Of a DNA stretch of 64,000 nt, positions 21,801 to 31,160 are shown piece by piece. The position numbers were made by a program, and so were the translations under genes. Below the pieces are notes generated by a model. The model was not told the origin of the DNA. It saw only the letters and a program-made list of their open reading frames with translations, and did no database searches. Each line of letters opens with the position of its first letter. Position 1 is the stretch's first letter. Source of the DNA: Lentinula raphanica (taxonomy: Eukaryota; Basidiomycota; Agaricomycetes; Agaricales; Omphalotaceae); contig JANVFP010000003.1 in NCBI GenBank assembly GCA_027919835.1, positions 1,240,001 to 1,304,000 of the forward strand, read 5' to 3'.

Positions 21801-22170
21801 AACCAACTGGCCAATAGTCCCACAGCCTACCAACAAGATTCGGGAACCCAGTCTCATCCGATGTACGATCCCAACTACGTAGCTGTCCACGCCCCAGTCA
21901 ACATGCAAGTACATAACCCATCGTCGTTACCACGAACGCCGAATGACTTTGGGTCGTTCAACGCTACACCGACTACTATGGATTATGATTTCGCGAATCC
22001 ATCCTTTGCAGTGCCTGTGACTTCTGCTTGGGGAGATCCAGGGTGAGTTGTTTGTTCTTGCGAGAGTTCGAGTTTTGACAGGCTCTTTTCGTCACAGTCA
22101 TGAAGATTGGGCGTCCTTCATGTCGAAAGTCGACGACTTATTGCAGTGTATCAATCCAGATAGGAATTGA
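18899..22170 (+). CDS. Zn2Cys6 transcription factor with fungal_trans domain
   Basis: Start ATG 18899 (MTDSEDSTGPSTS; an in-frame upstream ATG at 18794 is also possible). Exon 1 ends at 18995 within the zinc cluster (RRALRACNQCKKRK). A 6-nt micro-exon (19045-19050) supplies Val-Lys and the first base of the third Cys codon. The exon from 19108 completes the cluster (C-D-G-A...CTSCISLDLEC). Then come a dimerisation segment (LVDLATYARSLEQQLGKL), a Ser-rich linker, and the middle-homology domain: LYFDLQHSIYPLLHRQTFER, AVCALGSRLS, GLAVRLVLEVGAHR and LWRRAFWYLATTDLIMSIALG, ending VDDLLQCINPDRN at TGA 22168-22170. A regulator of unknown target. Its divergent position beside thioesterase copy 2 makes a regulatory link possible but unproven. 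Confidence 0.88.
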
Positions 22171-22272
22171 TTGGTTTTGTCCTGCATCATGCTACACACA
22201 CTTTTCTTATACAACTATATACATAATATTGAACGTCAACATTTCCCATTCGCATTCAGAGAGACATGGATT

Positions 22273-23564
22273 TTACGTCCTTCTCCTTGCAGGTCCTTTG
22301 GGCTTCGCGAAGGGTTTCGAACCATCTGCAAGTGGAGGCTTCCCTGTTGCTCCATTACCCCCAGTAGGTACAATGTTATTGAGGCCCAGTTCACTCTTCA
22401 AAAACACTTCGTCCAACTCCATGGGGTCCGATGTCTCAACCTTGCGTGGATTGAGATGGGAAGGCGATTGGGCAAGGAGCGTTTTCGCTGATCGGAAGAC
22501 GCCTGCGCATCCGGAGGAAAAGAGCATCCGGTGCTTCACAGGAGAGACGGATGGACAGGAGTAAATGAAGACTACGGGAACTGCATCAGTCATCGTCAAA
22601 CATAGCGGTTTGTCAGGACGCACCAATTTCGCGTCTAGGCGGTTGGGTGTAACCTTGAGGCCATGCGAAGAATGCAAAGCAGGGTTCTGAAGATGGAAGG
22701 TTCCATCTCAGATTGTCTACTGTTACCTGAGAAGATGTGGAGGACAAAACGAGTGATTCTGAAGCTGTGTCGATTGACTTGACAAACAGAAATCAGTTTC
22801 TTGCATCGCATCCCGGCTTTGTGAGAATATATACGCACCAGGATAACGATCCCAAATTCGTCTTCTTTGCCCAGTGTTTCTACTGCATTCTCGACATCCG
22901 GTGTCCAGTTAAGACCAACACCAGTGCCAACGATGGATGTTTTAGCGCGGCTTCCTTCATACGCAGGCGCGTTGCTCATCTCTGCCAATCGGATATCCTC
23001 TAGCTCCTGTTCCCGAGCCGAGAGCGGTTTCGGTGCAGCAATGTGTTTGAGATGAGCGAGATAAGCTTCCGGAGTCAAGTCGGATTTCGACGTTGCGAAC
23101 AAGGAGTCTGAGAACGCGGTGGATCCGAGGATTTTGAGGAGCGAAGCTCGAGTAGAAGCATAGAGCATCTATTGAAGGCTGCATTCAAGTGGTGCTAACT
23201 TATGGTATTCCAAGTCATCACTAACCTTATCCCTCACTTTGGCGGAATCTGGTACATAATAGATTGCCAGCCAGTCTGTTGAAGGCTCGTCCAGCTTTGC
23301 CAGGACGTAGGCAGGGACATCGTCCTGTAGGAGCTCCTGGAGTTTGACAAGATCGTCTATGAATGATCCTTCGATCGGAATACTTTGGTCGTGTACAAGG
23401 GATTCTTGTGGATATCCTTATTCAGACCAGTTAATTTGCGAGTGTAGATAGCACATACCATTCTGAATGGATACCTTGAAGAATCTTGTAGATTTGGACT
23501 CTACAGCAGAGGAAAATTGGGAAGATAAATCTTGAGAGGCACCGATACCAGATGTAGCTGACAT
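22273..23564 (-). CDS. TWF1: Twinfilin (two ADF-H domains, actin monomer/capping regulator)
   Basis: Start MSATSGIGASQDLSSQFSSA at 23564. The first ADF-H domain includes WLAIYYVPDSAKVRDKMLYAS and ASLLKILGSTAFSDSLFATS. The linker has SAREQELEDIRLAEMSNA. The second ADF-H domain reads TASESLVLSSTS..., VFIYSCPSVSPVKHRMLFSS and AKTLLAQ. The C-terminus is basic and Gly/Pro-rich (GGNGATGKPP...KPKGPARRRT). About 330 residues after splicing, normal for twinfilin. It binds ADP-actin monomers and capping protein. Introns lie near 23410-23475, 23170-23230, 22745-22835 and 22560-22630. It is convergent with the Zn2Cys6 gene (103 bp apart). Confidence 0.9.
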
Positions 23565-25723
23565 TTTATTTTAAGCGCTCGTCGTTTCTCTTCTTGGATG
23601 TTGACCACGACAGACCACGACTTCAACCTCCCTCGGCCGTTCCCTCACTGCTCGCAGTAACCGTCTAACAACAATCATTCTGTTTTAAGGCGTCGACAGT
23701 GCGAACAAGGTCTAGTCCAGGGTACACGGCGCACTTTCTAGTAGATTCCTTGGAACAAAGCAAACTTAATATTGTCACCCTCCTCGCTCGGCTACTGTAT
23801 TATCTTTGTCTACAATTCATTATGAACACCGCTATAGCTGACGTTGATGATGTCAAGGATGAAAGTTAGCTTGCTGCTTCGTCGATAATATCAAGATCCT
23901 TCGGCCAAATGACTGTTGCTCAAGCCTTAGCATATTCGTGGAGTTTCATGATGGCTGGCCGATCTGACAGGAATTAGAGCTTTCCGTCAATGTATGTTTC
24001 GTTAAGTGTTCAGACTTGTCAGTACTTACCGCTTGCCAGCAGAGCAATGATAGGATAGCCTTTGAAGTTCTGCGCTCTCAATCGCCTTCAATGACTAACG
24101 CTCGTTCCATATCATCTAACTCGCTGTCAGATTCTGACCCGGAAAATTCTCTCGCAAAAGCTGGCAATATGCAATTGACTTCAGCTAGGTTCGGGAGTTT
24201 GGGTCTGGCAACGACTTGAATCTACGGATGTCACCCTCAAGCTGAATTCTTCGGGTTCCGGCTCCTAGAGTGAATTTACGGCTAGCGATTTTGCGTCCAT
24301 GGATGAGGACCTTGAATTTACGCGGAATTATGTATCTACGGGATTGTTCTGTCTGTACACAGGACTGTTTCTTGTGCAGATTCAACAGCATCAGCCGGTC
24401 TTCAAATCTTTCCGAAACTTCAAACAGTGTCTTTTAACTTGCCCGTAGGCCTCAATATCTACATTGCTGTACCGATCAAATAAGTGTTCGTAGACTGACG
24501 TGACAGAAAAAGGACGTTCGAACTTTAACCAATGTCGGGAGCAAGGTAGTGGATACATAGTTCATAGATTGGAGAAAATTTTAGTAGGTTCGTCGTGACA
24601 AATTCTGCTCTTCCTCTTCTTACCTCATATTGAGCTCTTGCAAGGTTCTTCGTCGTCACAGAGTCGTCCAGGATGATCACATGCATACAATCATAAGATG
24701 AAGAGGACTCCGTCGTGCAAAACTTCTGATATGTGTATACACTATCCATAGTCAGACGTTCAATCTGCGTTCAAACATTGATTCCTTTGAGATCAGTTCG
24801 AACTTCGCGTGAAAACAAGCAGCTCATGATCAGACATCAACTACTTTGTACAAATAACCAGTAGGGCCGACTAGCGGCACAGCCCGCTACCCGGTCCCTA
24901 CAGGTTCAACCAAAGGCAGCCCTTCCAAGGTCAATTGAATGGGAGTCAGGACAACTCAACGATGGAAACATCGAACGACGAGAGCATAAAGGATGGAACG
25001 GAAAGACCGGGACGGTGGAAGAAACGGTCCGGGTCATGTAAATCTCAGCCAAGGGAAAAATCCTCCGGACGGATAAAACCCTTACCCTAAAGGGTAGCGG
25101 GAATGTGAGTTCCTTCACCAATGAGTTCAATTGATGGGGGAATTCCTCTATTTGAATCTCTAAACTCTGAGTATCGCCTTGAGCAGTTTCTACATACGTG
25201 ACCCTACATTAAGCTCTATCAGATCAGGTCTCATGAAACTCGTAGCTACTCAGAGTAGCAATAGCTCATAATGCGCATATCGAACACTCAACTGTAACTC
25301 ACGTTCATGCCTCAATTTCTCATTCCTCTTGGCAGTGCCCTCCCGACTATGTATATGTCGAACCCAGCACCTCCCTGCTACATAGCTGATTTGGAGATTC
25401 CTACGGTATAGTGAATGATGAGTGTGTTACTATTAGCCCCAACTGTGTGACTCTTTCCAGCAACGAAATGATTATCCGATCCACCTTGAAGGTATACATA
25501 CGGGGGTGTTTGGCTGGATCCTGCTTTGACGCATCCGTCGGCGTGAGGGTCCGAGTCGGACTCAAATATCCTCATCCGTAAATCAACTTTTAGTGAGCTA
25601 TATAAGCCTCTCAAATTTCTGCCTCCCACTCCCAGTTTGTCCCCACTGTTCGACAGCCCGCCTATGTCTTCAACAACCCTTGTCTTTCCTTCGTCGCTCG
25701 CTCGGAAGAAGTTGAATCATTCA

Positions 25724-25771
25724 AAGTTGAAACGCATGGCGACCAATTACGGTCTACATGCGCGTCAACTT
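25724..25771. repeat. Stem-loop repeat, copy 1
   Basis: A 48-bp imperfect palindrome. The outer arms run from AAGTTGAAACGCATG to CATGCGCGTCAACTT. The inner stem is GACC-AATTAC-GGTC. The core is nearly identical to copy 2 at 25919, and the flanks (GGCTG.TTT then GTTCGTCG) are also similar. Confidence 0.8.
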
Positions 25772-25918
25772 GGGCTGTTTTGACTGTTGTTCGTCGTTGA
25801 GTCCGACAGTGACTAGTAACCCGGAATGGTTCATTGAGCGAACTAGAAAAACACTGACCACTCAGTGCACTACGAACTCACCAATCGTTCGTAACTCGAG
25901 GAGGAGGAGAATCGATCA

Positions 25919-25966
25919 GAGTTGAAACGCATGGCGACCAATTACGGTCTACATGCGGGTCAACTC
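25919..25966. repeat. Stem-loop repeat, copy 2
   Basis: Same 48-bp structure as copy 1, with outer arms from GAGTTGAAACGCATG to CATGCGGGTCAACTC. The terminal pair is G-C here and A-T in copy 1, a compensatory change that keeps pairing. Confidence 0.8.
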
Positions 25967-26161
25967 AGGCTGGTTTACCTTTCGTTCGTCGCTGTCCCGG
26001 ATAGCTCCTGAGCGAATCATCCAATTTTCTACTTCTCTCAAGTGATATGGTCGTAGAGTAGTCTCTGATCGCTAAACGGGGGCCTGCGGAGGCCCGTATT
26101 TCAGAGGTGGTCGAATCGGGGTGGTCGAAGATGAAACGCTGTGTACTCACTGTGAGACTTT

Positions 26162-26201
26162 CCGACGGAGTCAATAGGACCCTGCTTTTATTGACCGTCG
26201 G
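26162..26201. repeat. Hairpin, 13-bp arms with 2-nt bulge
   Basis: CCGACGG-AG-TCAATA is followed after a ~12-nt loop by TATTGA-CCGTCGG. The arms are perfectly complementary apart from the AG bulge. It lies in the same gene-poor region as the stem-loop repeats. Confidence 0.7.
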
Positions 26202-26317
26202 GGTTTTGAGCAAATCATTCATTTGGCGGCTTTTGGCGGTTCACTATCAACGTCTCAACCTGTCTCAACTTGTCCCAATTGCGACGGTCTATCTTCATCA
26301 CTGATTTGAACATTCAG

Positions 26318-26354
26318 ACTAGTAGTGACGATCGACAGCGATCGTCCTACTGGT
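26318..26354. repeat. Hairpin centred on GACGATCG-ACAG-CGATCGTC
   Basis: The inner 8-bp arms are perfect around a 4-nt loop. Outer arms ACTAGTAG and CTACTGGT extend the stem with one bulge and one mismatch. No T-run follows, so a simple terminator is unlikely. Confidence 0.7.
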
Positions 26355-26806
26355 TTGACCTAGATAAGATGAAACTGTTCGCTCACGGATGGGAAGGAAA
26401 TCAAAAAGGTTGCACGGATATTCTGTGATAGCAGAAAGTTCAGGTGTGTTTGCCTGGGCTTGGCCTGGCGCGTGGGTGGGCAATCTAATAAGCCCAATGC
26501 ACTAATGCACTCAGCAACCAAGTTGGAGTGTCCTTTCTGTCAGAGGACAATAGGTAAGATTCAAAATGGGAGGGCGGGAGGGAAATTTCCGGTTTTCGAG
26601 GAGGACAACCAAGAGTTAATGTTAAGCGCTCGAGCGCTTAGGTGCCCTCTTCGCTCACGTTATCTTATCCTCTGAGAAGCTCCTTATCGCTTCTCTCGGA
26701 GCAAACATTCAACATCTCTCTTCACATGTTCACAAAACCTCACAATATGTAGGAGATCCGCGACGGTTTGCTAGTCAGTGCATGTCTCGAACAAAGAAAT
26801 TAATCA

Positions 26807-26845
26807 GAGTTGAAATCGTATGATGGTCGTTTACAGTCTGTGACT
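26807..26845. repeat. Degenerate third copy of the stem-loop repeat
   Basis: ATCAGAGTTGAAATCGTATGATGGTCG matches the left flank and left half of copy 2 (ATCAGAGTTGAAACGCATGGCG) with substitutions and small indels. The right arm is lost. Confidence 0.5.
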
Positions 26846-27089
26846 TTTGAATAATTTATATGGTACAGGAGTGGACAAATTGGAAAGGGAATGATGAAAA
26901 CTAAGTATACATTGAAACTTGAGAGTGTACAGCACACAATGCAGCGAGTGGCGACGAGAGTGCTATCGCAGGTGATTGAAGTCGCCTCCCGTAAGTAGCG
27001 GCCATTCAGCTTGTCGTGCCATTTCTTGCACTACCTGTGCATAAAGACTATGTTAGCAAAGTCAAAGCAGAGAAGGTACTACGTAGGTA

Positions 27090-28292
27090 CTAGCACCGGA
27101 GGTCAAGTTTACCTGGTTCGGGATATTCTAAGATCATTTGTTCATTCACGCGTACATCCTGTAATGGGAGAGAGCAGACATACCAGACAAGCTTTGAAGT
27201 TCGGACTTTCTTATGGCGGGAACCCCCCAAGCCTTCAGCACCAACCTTACGTTTGGACGTAGGTGCAATAAGGCTTGTAAGTGGTCTATCCAGATCTGCC
27301 GAGTTGAAATTCGACAAATAATACTTCGAATTCCACCGTGTCAACACAGCACGGATATATGTTTGGGGCAAGTTATCCACCCGAAGACCAGTATGCTCCT
27401 CCAGGGCGTCCATCAGATCATTCCTGATTTCGTCCCTGAACTCCTGGTCTTCAAATCTGGCAGCGACTCCCTTTCCATCCAACGCACACGTCAGAGTGGG
27501 ATGATAGATGTTATGTGGCTGCGTTAGCAACAGTTTGGGAAGAATCTCGTGAACTGCTGTCGTTGTTTCGGAGGACATAAGACAATAACAGTAACCCAGA
27601 AGGGCGGGACAAACGCAGTTCGGTTCTCTGCCATTCCTGGGCTCCCGAGTCCGATCATCTTTCATGCGTTCAAAACCTTCTTTTTCGAAGTTGTAGCGTC
27701 CAAACCGAAGCCTCGACCTTTGCGTGATCGCGGGTATTTTCATGTTCTGTTCGAGTGTTGCGCCTGGGTCATATCCGCTCTCGAATATCGAGTATCGTTC
27801 TGCTCGACGTAACATGACATAAACACATTGTTTATCCACCGGTACCTGACGTTCATCCTCCGGCAGCTGAGGTTCAACCTCGGTCAAAAACTCGGACTGA
27901 ATGTTGTCCTTCTTGATCTGGATCAACTGTTGATAAAGGGCGTCTTTGACCTCGGTAAAGCGGGTTTTGCAAAGGATTGCAGCCAACGACGAGTAGAGGC
28001 CTCTTTTGATTCTGTGCCCATCAGCCCGTGTCTGCATCATTTCCGATTCGACTTTCTGAGTGTAAGGGTTGTACCCGAAACAGATCAGCGACTCGAAGCA
28101 GAGCATCTGGGATGCATGGGATAGGTCGTCAGTTGGCTGGACCCAGCGATGCTCTCCGTAGGGGGACTTGTTCCAGACTAAGTACCCAATCTTGAGCACG
28201 CCACGTAGCGTACCTTTGGGGCCAGTATTTGCAGAGCCGGCGCCGGCGGGAAAGAGGAGGATAATAATGAGAGCGAAACTGAGGTGAGTCAT
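27090..28292 (-). CDS. Secreted orphan protein, about 400 residues
   Basis: One long open frame. I place the start at the internal ATG at 28292 rather than at 28361, because it gives a textbook signal peptide: MTHLSFALIIILLFPAGAGSA then NTGPKG. The upstream 23 residues would bury it. The mature part is rich in Glu, Arg and Tyr, has several scattered Cys, and ends in a basic patch (SKRKVGAEGLGGSRHKKVRTSK). No domain is recognised. The frame ends at 27090. A spliced continuation towards 26963 is possible, because a second open stretch (VVQEMARQAEWPLLTGG) follows a plausible intron, but the phases I tried do not join. Probably a lineage-specific secreted protein. Confidence 0.5.
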   Translation of the reverse strand: MTHLSFALIIILLFPAGAGSANTGPKGTLRGVLKIGYLVWNKSPYGEHRWVQPTDDLSHASQMLCFESLICFGYNPYTQKVESEMMQTRADGHRIKRGLYSSLAAILCKTRFTEVKDALYQQLIQIKKDNIQSEFLTEVEPQLPEDERQVPVDKQCVYVMLRRAERYSIFESGYDPGATLEQNMKIPAITQRSRLRFGRYNFEKEGFERMKDDRTREPRNGREPNCVCPALLGYCYCLMSSETTTAVHEILPKLLLTQPHNIYHPTLTCALDGKGVAARFEDQEFRDEIRNDLMDALEEHTGLRVDNLPQTYIRAVLTRWNSKYYLSNFNSADLDRPLTSLIAPTSKRKVGAEGLGGSRHKKVRTSKLVWYVCSLPLQDVRVNEQMILEYPEPGKLDLRC

Positions 28293-29211
28293 AACTCCTA
28301 GAAGGTAGGTTGGTCGAGACAGGGATCGAAGCAACATTCGGTGTAACGTTGGGAGAGACAAACACGAAAGGAAGTGGACAAGGCAGGGAGATAAAGTGTG
28401 ACCTGAGTCTTTTGGGGCGTGATAGCGAGCAGAAAGTGATGGGGAACGACTGGAACGGAGGGCAGTAGTCGGAAGAACAACGGCAGTCGATGATAGTGAT
28501 AGCGGATAAAGCTAGTAGCGAAGATCGTTGGTGAATGAGTGCACCATTCGACCATCAGCGAAAGCGCTAGGAGGGAATAAAAAGAGGGAGCACATACAGT
28601 ACGTGGGATGATAGACTGATTTTTGCCAGCAAAAATTATCTATCGTGAATACTAAGAACGACACGGTTACTGCTGGTGAGGTGATACTCTAAGTTCGGAA
28701 GAATCAAGATGGATGGGCAATAATGTACCAGTCTTGAGAGCTAGAAGAAATGGGAGCAGAAGAGAAAGAGGAAAATCGTCCTCCTGATACTTAATGATAT
28801 GATAAATCCCTCATCGTGAATTCAGCCGTCCCACAGCCCAGTGATTGATGCTGATTGGGGCTGTTCAAGTCATAGAGTGAATTTAAACTTGTGCCAGCTC
28901 AAATTCTAGTACGCGTACGGTTGCTTTGCGAGTATGTGTGTAGTCGAGTATTTCGAAGAGTGACATTGGCGCTGCATTGGCGCAAGAAGCAAGTCTGGCT
29001 TTGTACTTGTTTGTATCTCCTAATCTTCTCTTCAGTCTCTCCAATTCTCTCAGAGTATGTACTACGCTCTACTCCAAGCAAAGATTATGAAGACCCTTGT
29101 CCGATTCTCAAGCGATACATCGATCGACCGTTGTAGCCTCTGCGTGTCATCAGCATTCAATTTCTCGAAAACTTGTCAAATTCAAAATTCTGACTCGTTT
29201 CTCAAACCTTC
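28293..29211. promoter_or_regulatory. Divergent spacer, secreted orphan / MFS transporter
   Basis: About 0.9 kb between two divergent genes, with only short frames. It contains AT-rich stretches near 28620-28660 and 28790-28890. No confident TATA box or known operator seen. Confidence 0.35.
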
Positions 29212-30947
29212 ATGTCGATTTCTGCACACAACGAATCCATCGAGCTCGTCGCTCATCCTCAAACGCCCTCAATAGATCCAGATATTGATCGTTCACGCTC
29301 GACGGCTGTTACCTCAAATGGAGCAAGTTCAACATCGTTACACCCAGTGGATGGAGGATTTCATGCTTGGGCTTTTGTCCGTTGATTCGATGCTTGCTAT
29401 GTTGATATTCCATTGATCCTTGCATTTGCACTGTAGCTCTTTGCGGCCTTTCTGATAGAAGCTATTGTCTGGGGCTTCCCTGACGCATTTGGTGTATTTC
29501 TGGACGGTATGTCTTGCCAATAGTATCTCTAATCAAGCCCTGCGAGATCTGACTAGAATACTTAGCGTATCTTGCTGACCCAGCCTTCACTTCACATCCT
29601 CACGCATCCTCGCTTCTGCCGCTCATCGGTCCCATAGCCTCTGGCATTGTATATTGCATCGCGCCTTTTCTTACTCCAATATTGAATCGCTACCCCAATC
29701 ATCGCCGGATAGCAATGTACGCTGGTCTGGTTCTATGCTGGGCATCCCTCTTTGCCGCAAGCTACACAACCAATGTTGTGATCCTCGTCGCGTTGCAGGG
29801 CGTAATGTATGCTCTTGGAGCTGCTTTGTTGTATTTCCCTTCCCTTTCATACCTTGCGGAATGGTTCATCAACCTTCGAGGGTTCGCTAATGGTGTCCTG
29901 TTCGCTGGTACCGGTGTTGGAGGCATCACGCTTCCATTGGCGATTTCCCGTCTGTTGAACATGTATGGAGTCAATGTGACGGTGAGGATATTGTCAATCG
30001 GGATGGTTGTTTTGCTTCTGCCTCTGTTGCCGTTCGTCAAAGGCCGGTTGCCTGCAGGACAGACTAGTGCTACGCAGCCTGTTTCCAGAGGAAGTGGGGA
30101 TAGTGTGAAAACTTGGGCGGGATCAACGTTTTTCTGGGTTCTTTTGATAGCGAATACCTTGCAAGGATTTGCGTATTTCGTACCCATTCTCTGGTTGCCG
30201 AGTATGTGTTTTCGTTTTCAGTTTTTCTTGGAAGATTGTCAAGCCCGTTATCCAGCCTTCGCAAGTACCTTGAATCTGAGTAGCACTAAATCTTCAGCTA
30301 CACTGGCGATGTTTCATGGTATAGTAATGGTCATTCTCATGTTCGTTCGTGATACTGAATGAACAAATTATAGCTGGCTCAGTTATCGGTCGTCTAACGA
30401 TGGGTTATTTCTCAGACGCTTCTCTCAAACATTGCTTCATCCTTGGGCTGGGAACTCTTCTCGCGACTTCTGTCACCACGTTCGTTCTTTGGGGCGTATT
30501 CTCGACAAACCTCGCGGGCCTGTTTTCATTCTGTATTGTATATGGTCTACTTGCCGGCGGCTGGCCTAGTTTATGGAGTGGATTTGGGAAGAGGTTGACC
30601 TGTGAGTATACATACCCGCCTCGACATCTACTCTTCCTCTCATGATCGTCACAGTAAACGATCCAACACTCTCGATGACATTGTTCGGGATTCTCCTGTT
30701 TTCTCGTGGAATCGGTAACATAGCTTCGACGCCGATATCATCTGCTCTGACAGGGTTTTCGTCTTCGAACAACTCTTCTTCGGTCTCTGACTCATACCCG
30801 GATTCGGGCTTTGACGTTGCGGGAGGGCGTTTTGCTAGTACGATCTTGTATGTGGGAACATGTTTCGCTGGGGCTGGAATTATTGTGTTGTTTGGATGGG
30901 GAAGAGATGTTTACAAGCATCGTTCACGAAGTTTAGGAGAAGAGTGA
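29212..30947 (+). CDS. MFS transporter, monocarboxylate (MCT/MCH)-like
   Basis: Start MSISAHNESIELVAHPQTPS (29212). A cytosolic N-tail precedes the family signature DGGFHAWAFV. An intron of about 85 nt (to 29431) leads to LFAAFLIEAIVWGFPDAFGVFL. Further exons encode PLIGPIASGIVYC, a hinge YPNHRRIAMYAGLVLC, YFPSLSYLAEWF, RGFANGVLFAGTGVGG, ILWLPS, SVIGRLTMGYFSD and a C-terminal bundle ending RSRSLGEE at 30947. About 12 membrane helices fit the pattern. Fungal relatives move monocarboxylates, riboflavin or unknown solutes across the plasma membrane; the substrate is not predictable. Small exons around 30255-30320 are placed by conservation only. Confidence 0.85.
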
Positions 30948-31160
30948 ATGAAATTAGCCTACAATGTCATTTGGTCTGTTTGAATCGTTGTGATTATCAT
31001 GAGCAATCCAAGCAGAGTCGGTCCATCCCATTTCTGAGCTCAGCTCCTCCGAAGAGGTCAGAGCGCTTAAAAGAAGCGCCGAAATAGTATTACATTAGCA
31101 GGATTCGGCCGTACTAAAGCACTTACCGCCACGGTGACCGACCGCCGATTCGCGACGACA

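Larger units (their letters stand above)
23565..26962. other. 3.4-kb gene-poor region with stem-loop repeats
   Basis: No frame here looks like a spliced fungal gene. The 5' part is the twinfilin promoter. From 25.7 to 26.9 kb the region carries three copies of a palindromic repeat and two other strong hairpins, listed separately. The segment 24870-25140 is unusually G/C-patterned (ACGGTCCGGGTC, TTACCCTAAAGGGTA) but matches no RNA I know. Likely non-autonomous repeat debris. Confidence 0.5.

Noticed and set aside
24870..25140. Possible structured RNA or rRNA fragment
   Set aside because: G/C-patterned with small hairpins, but it matches no rRNA, snRNA or RNase P landmark I could recognise.
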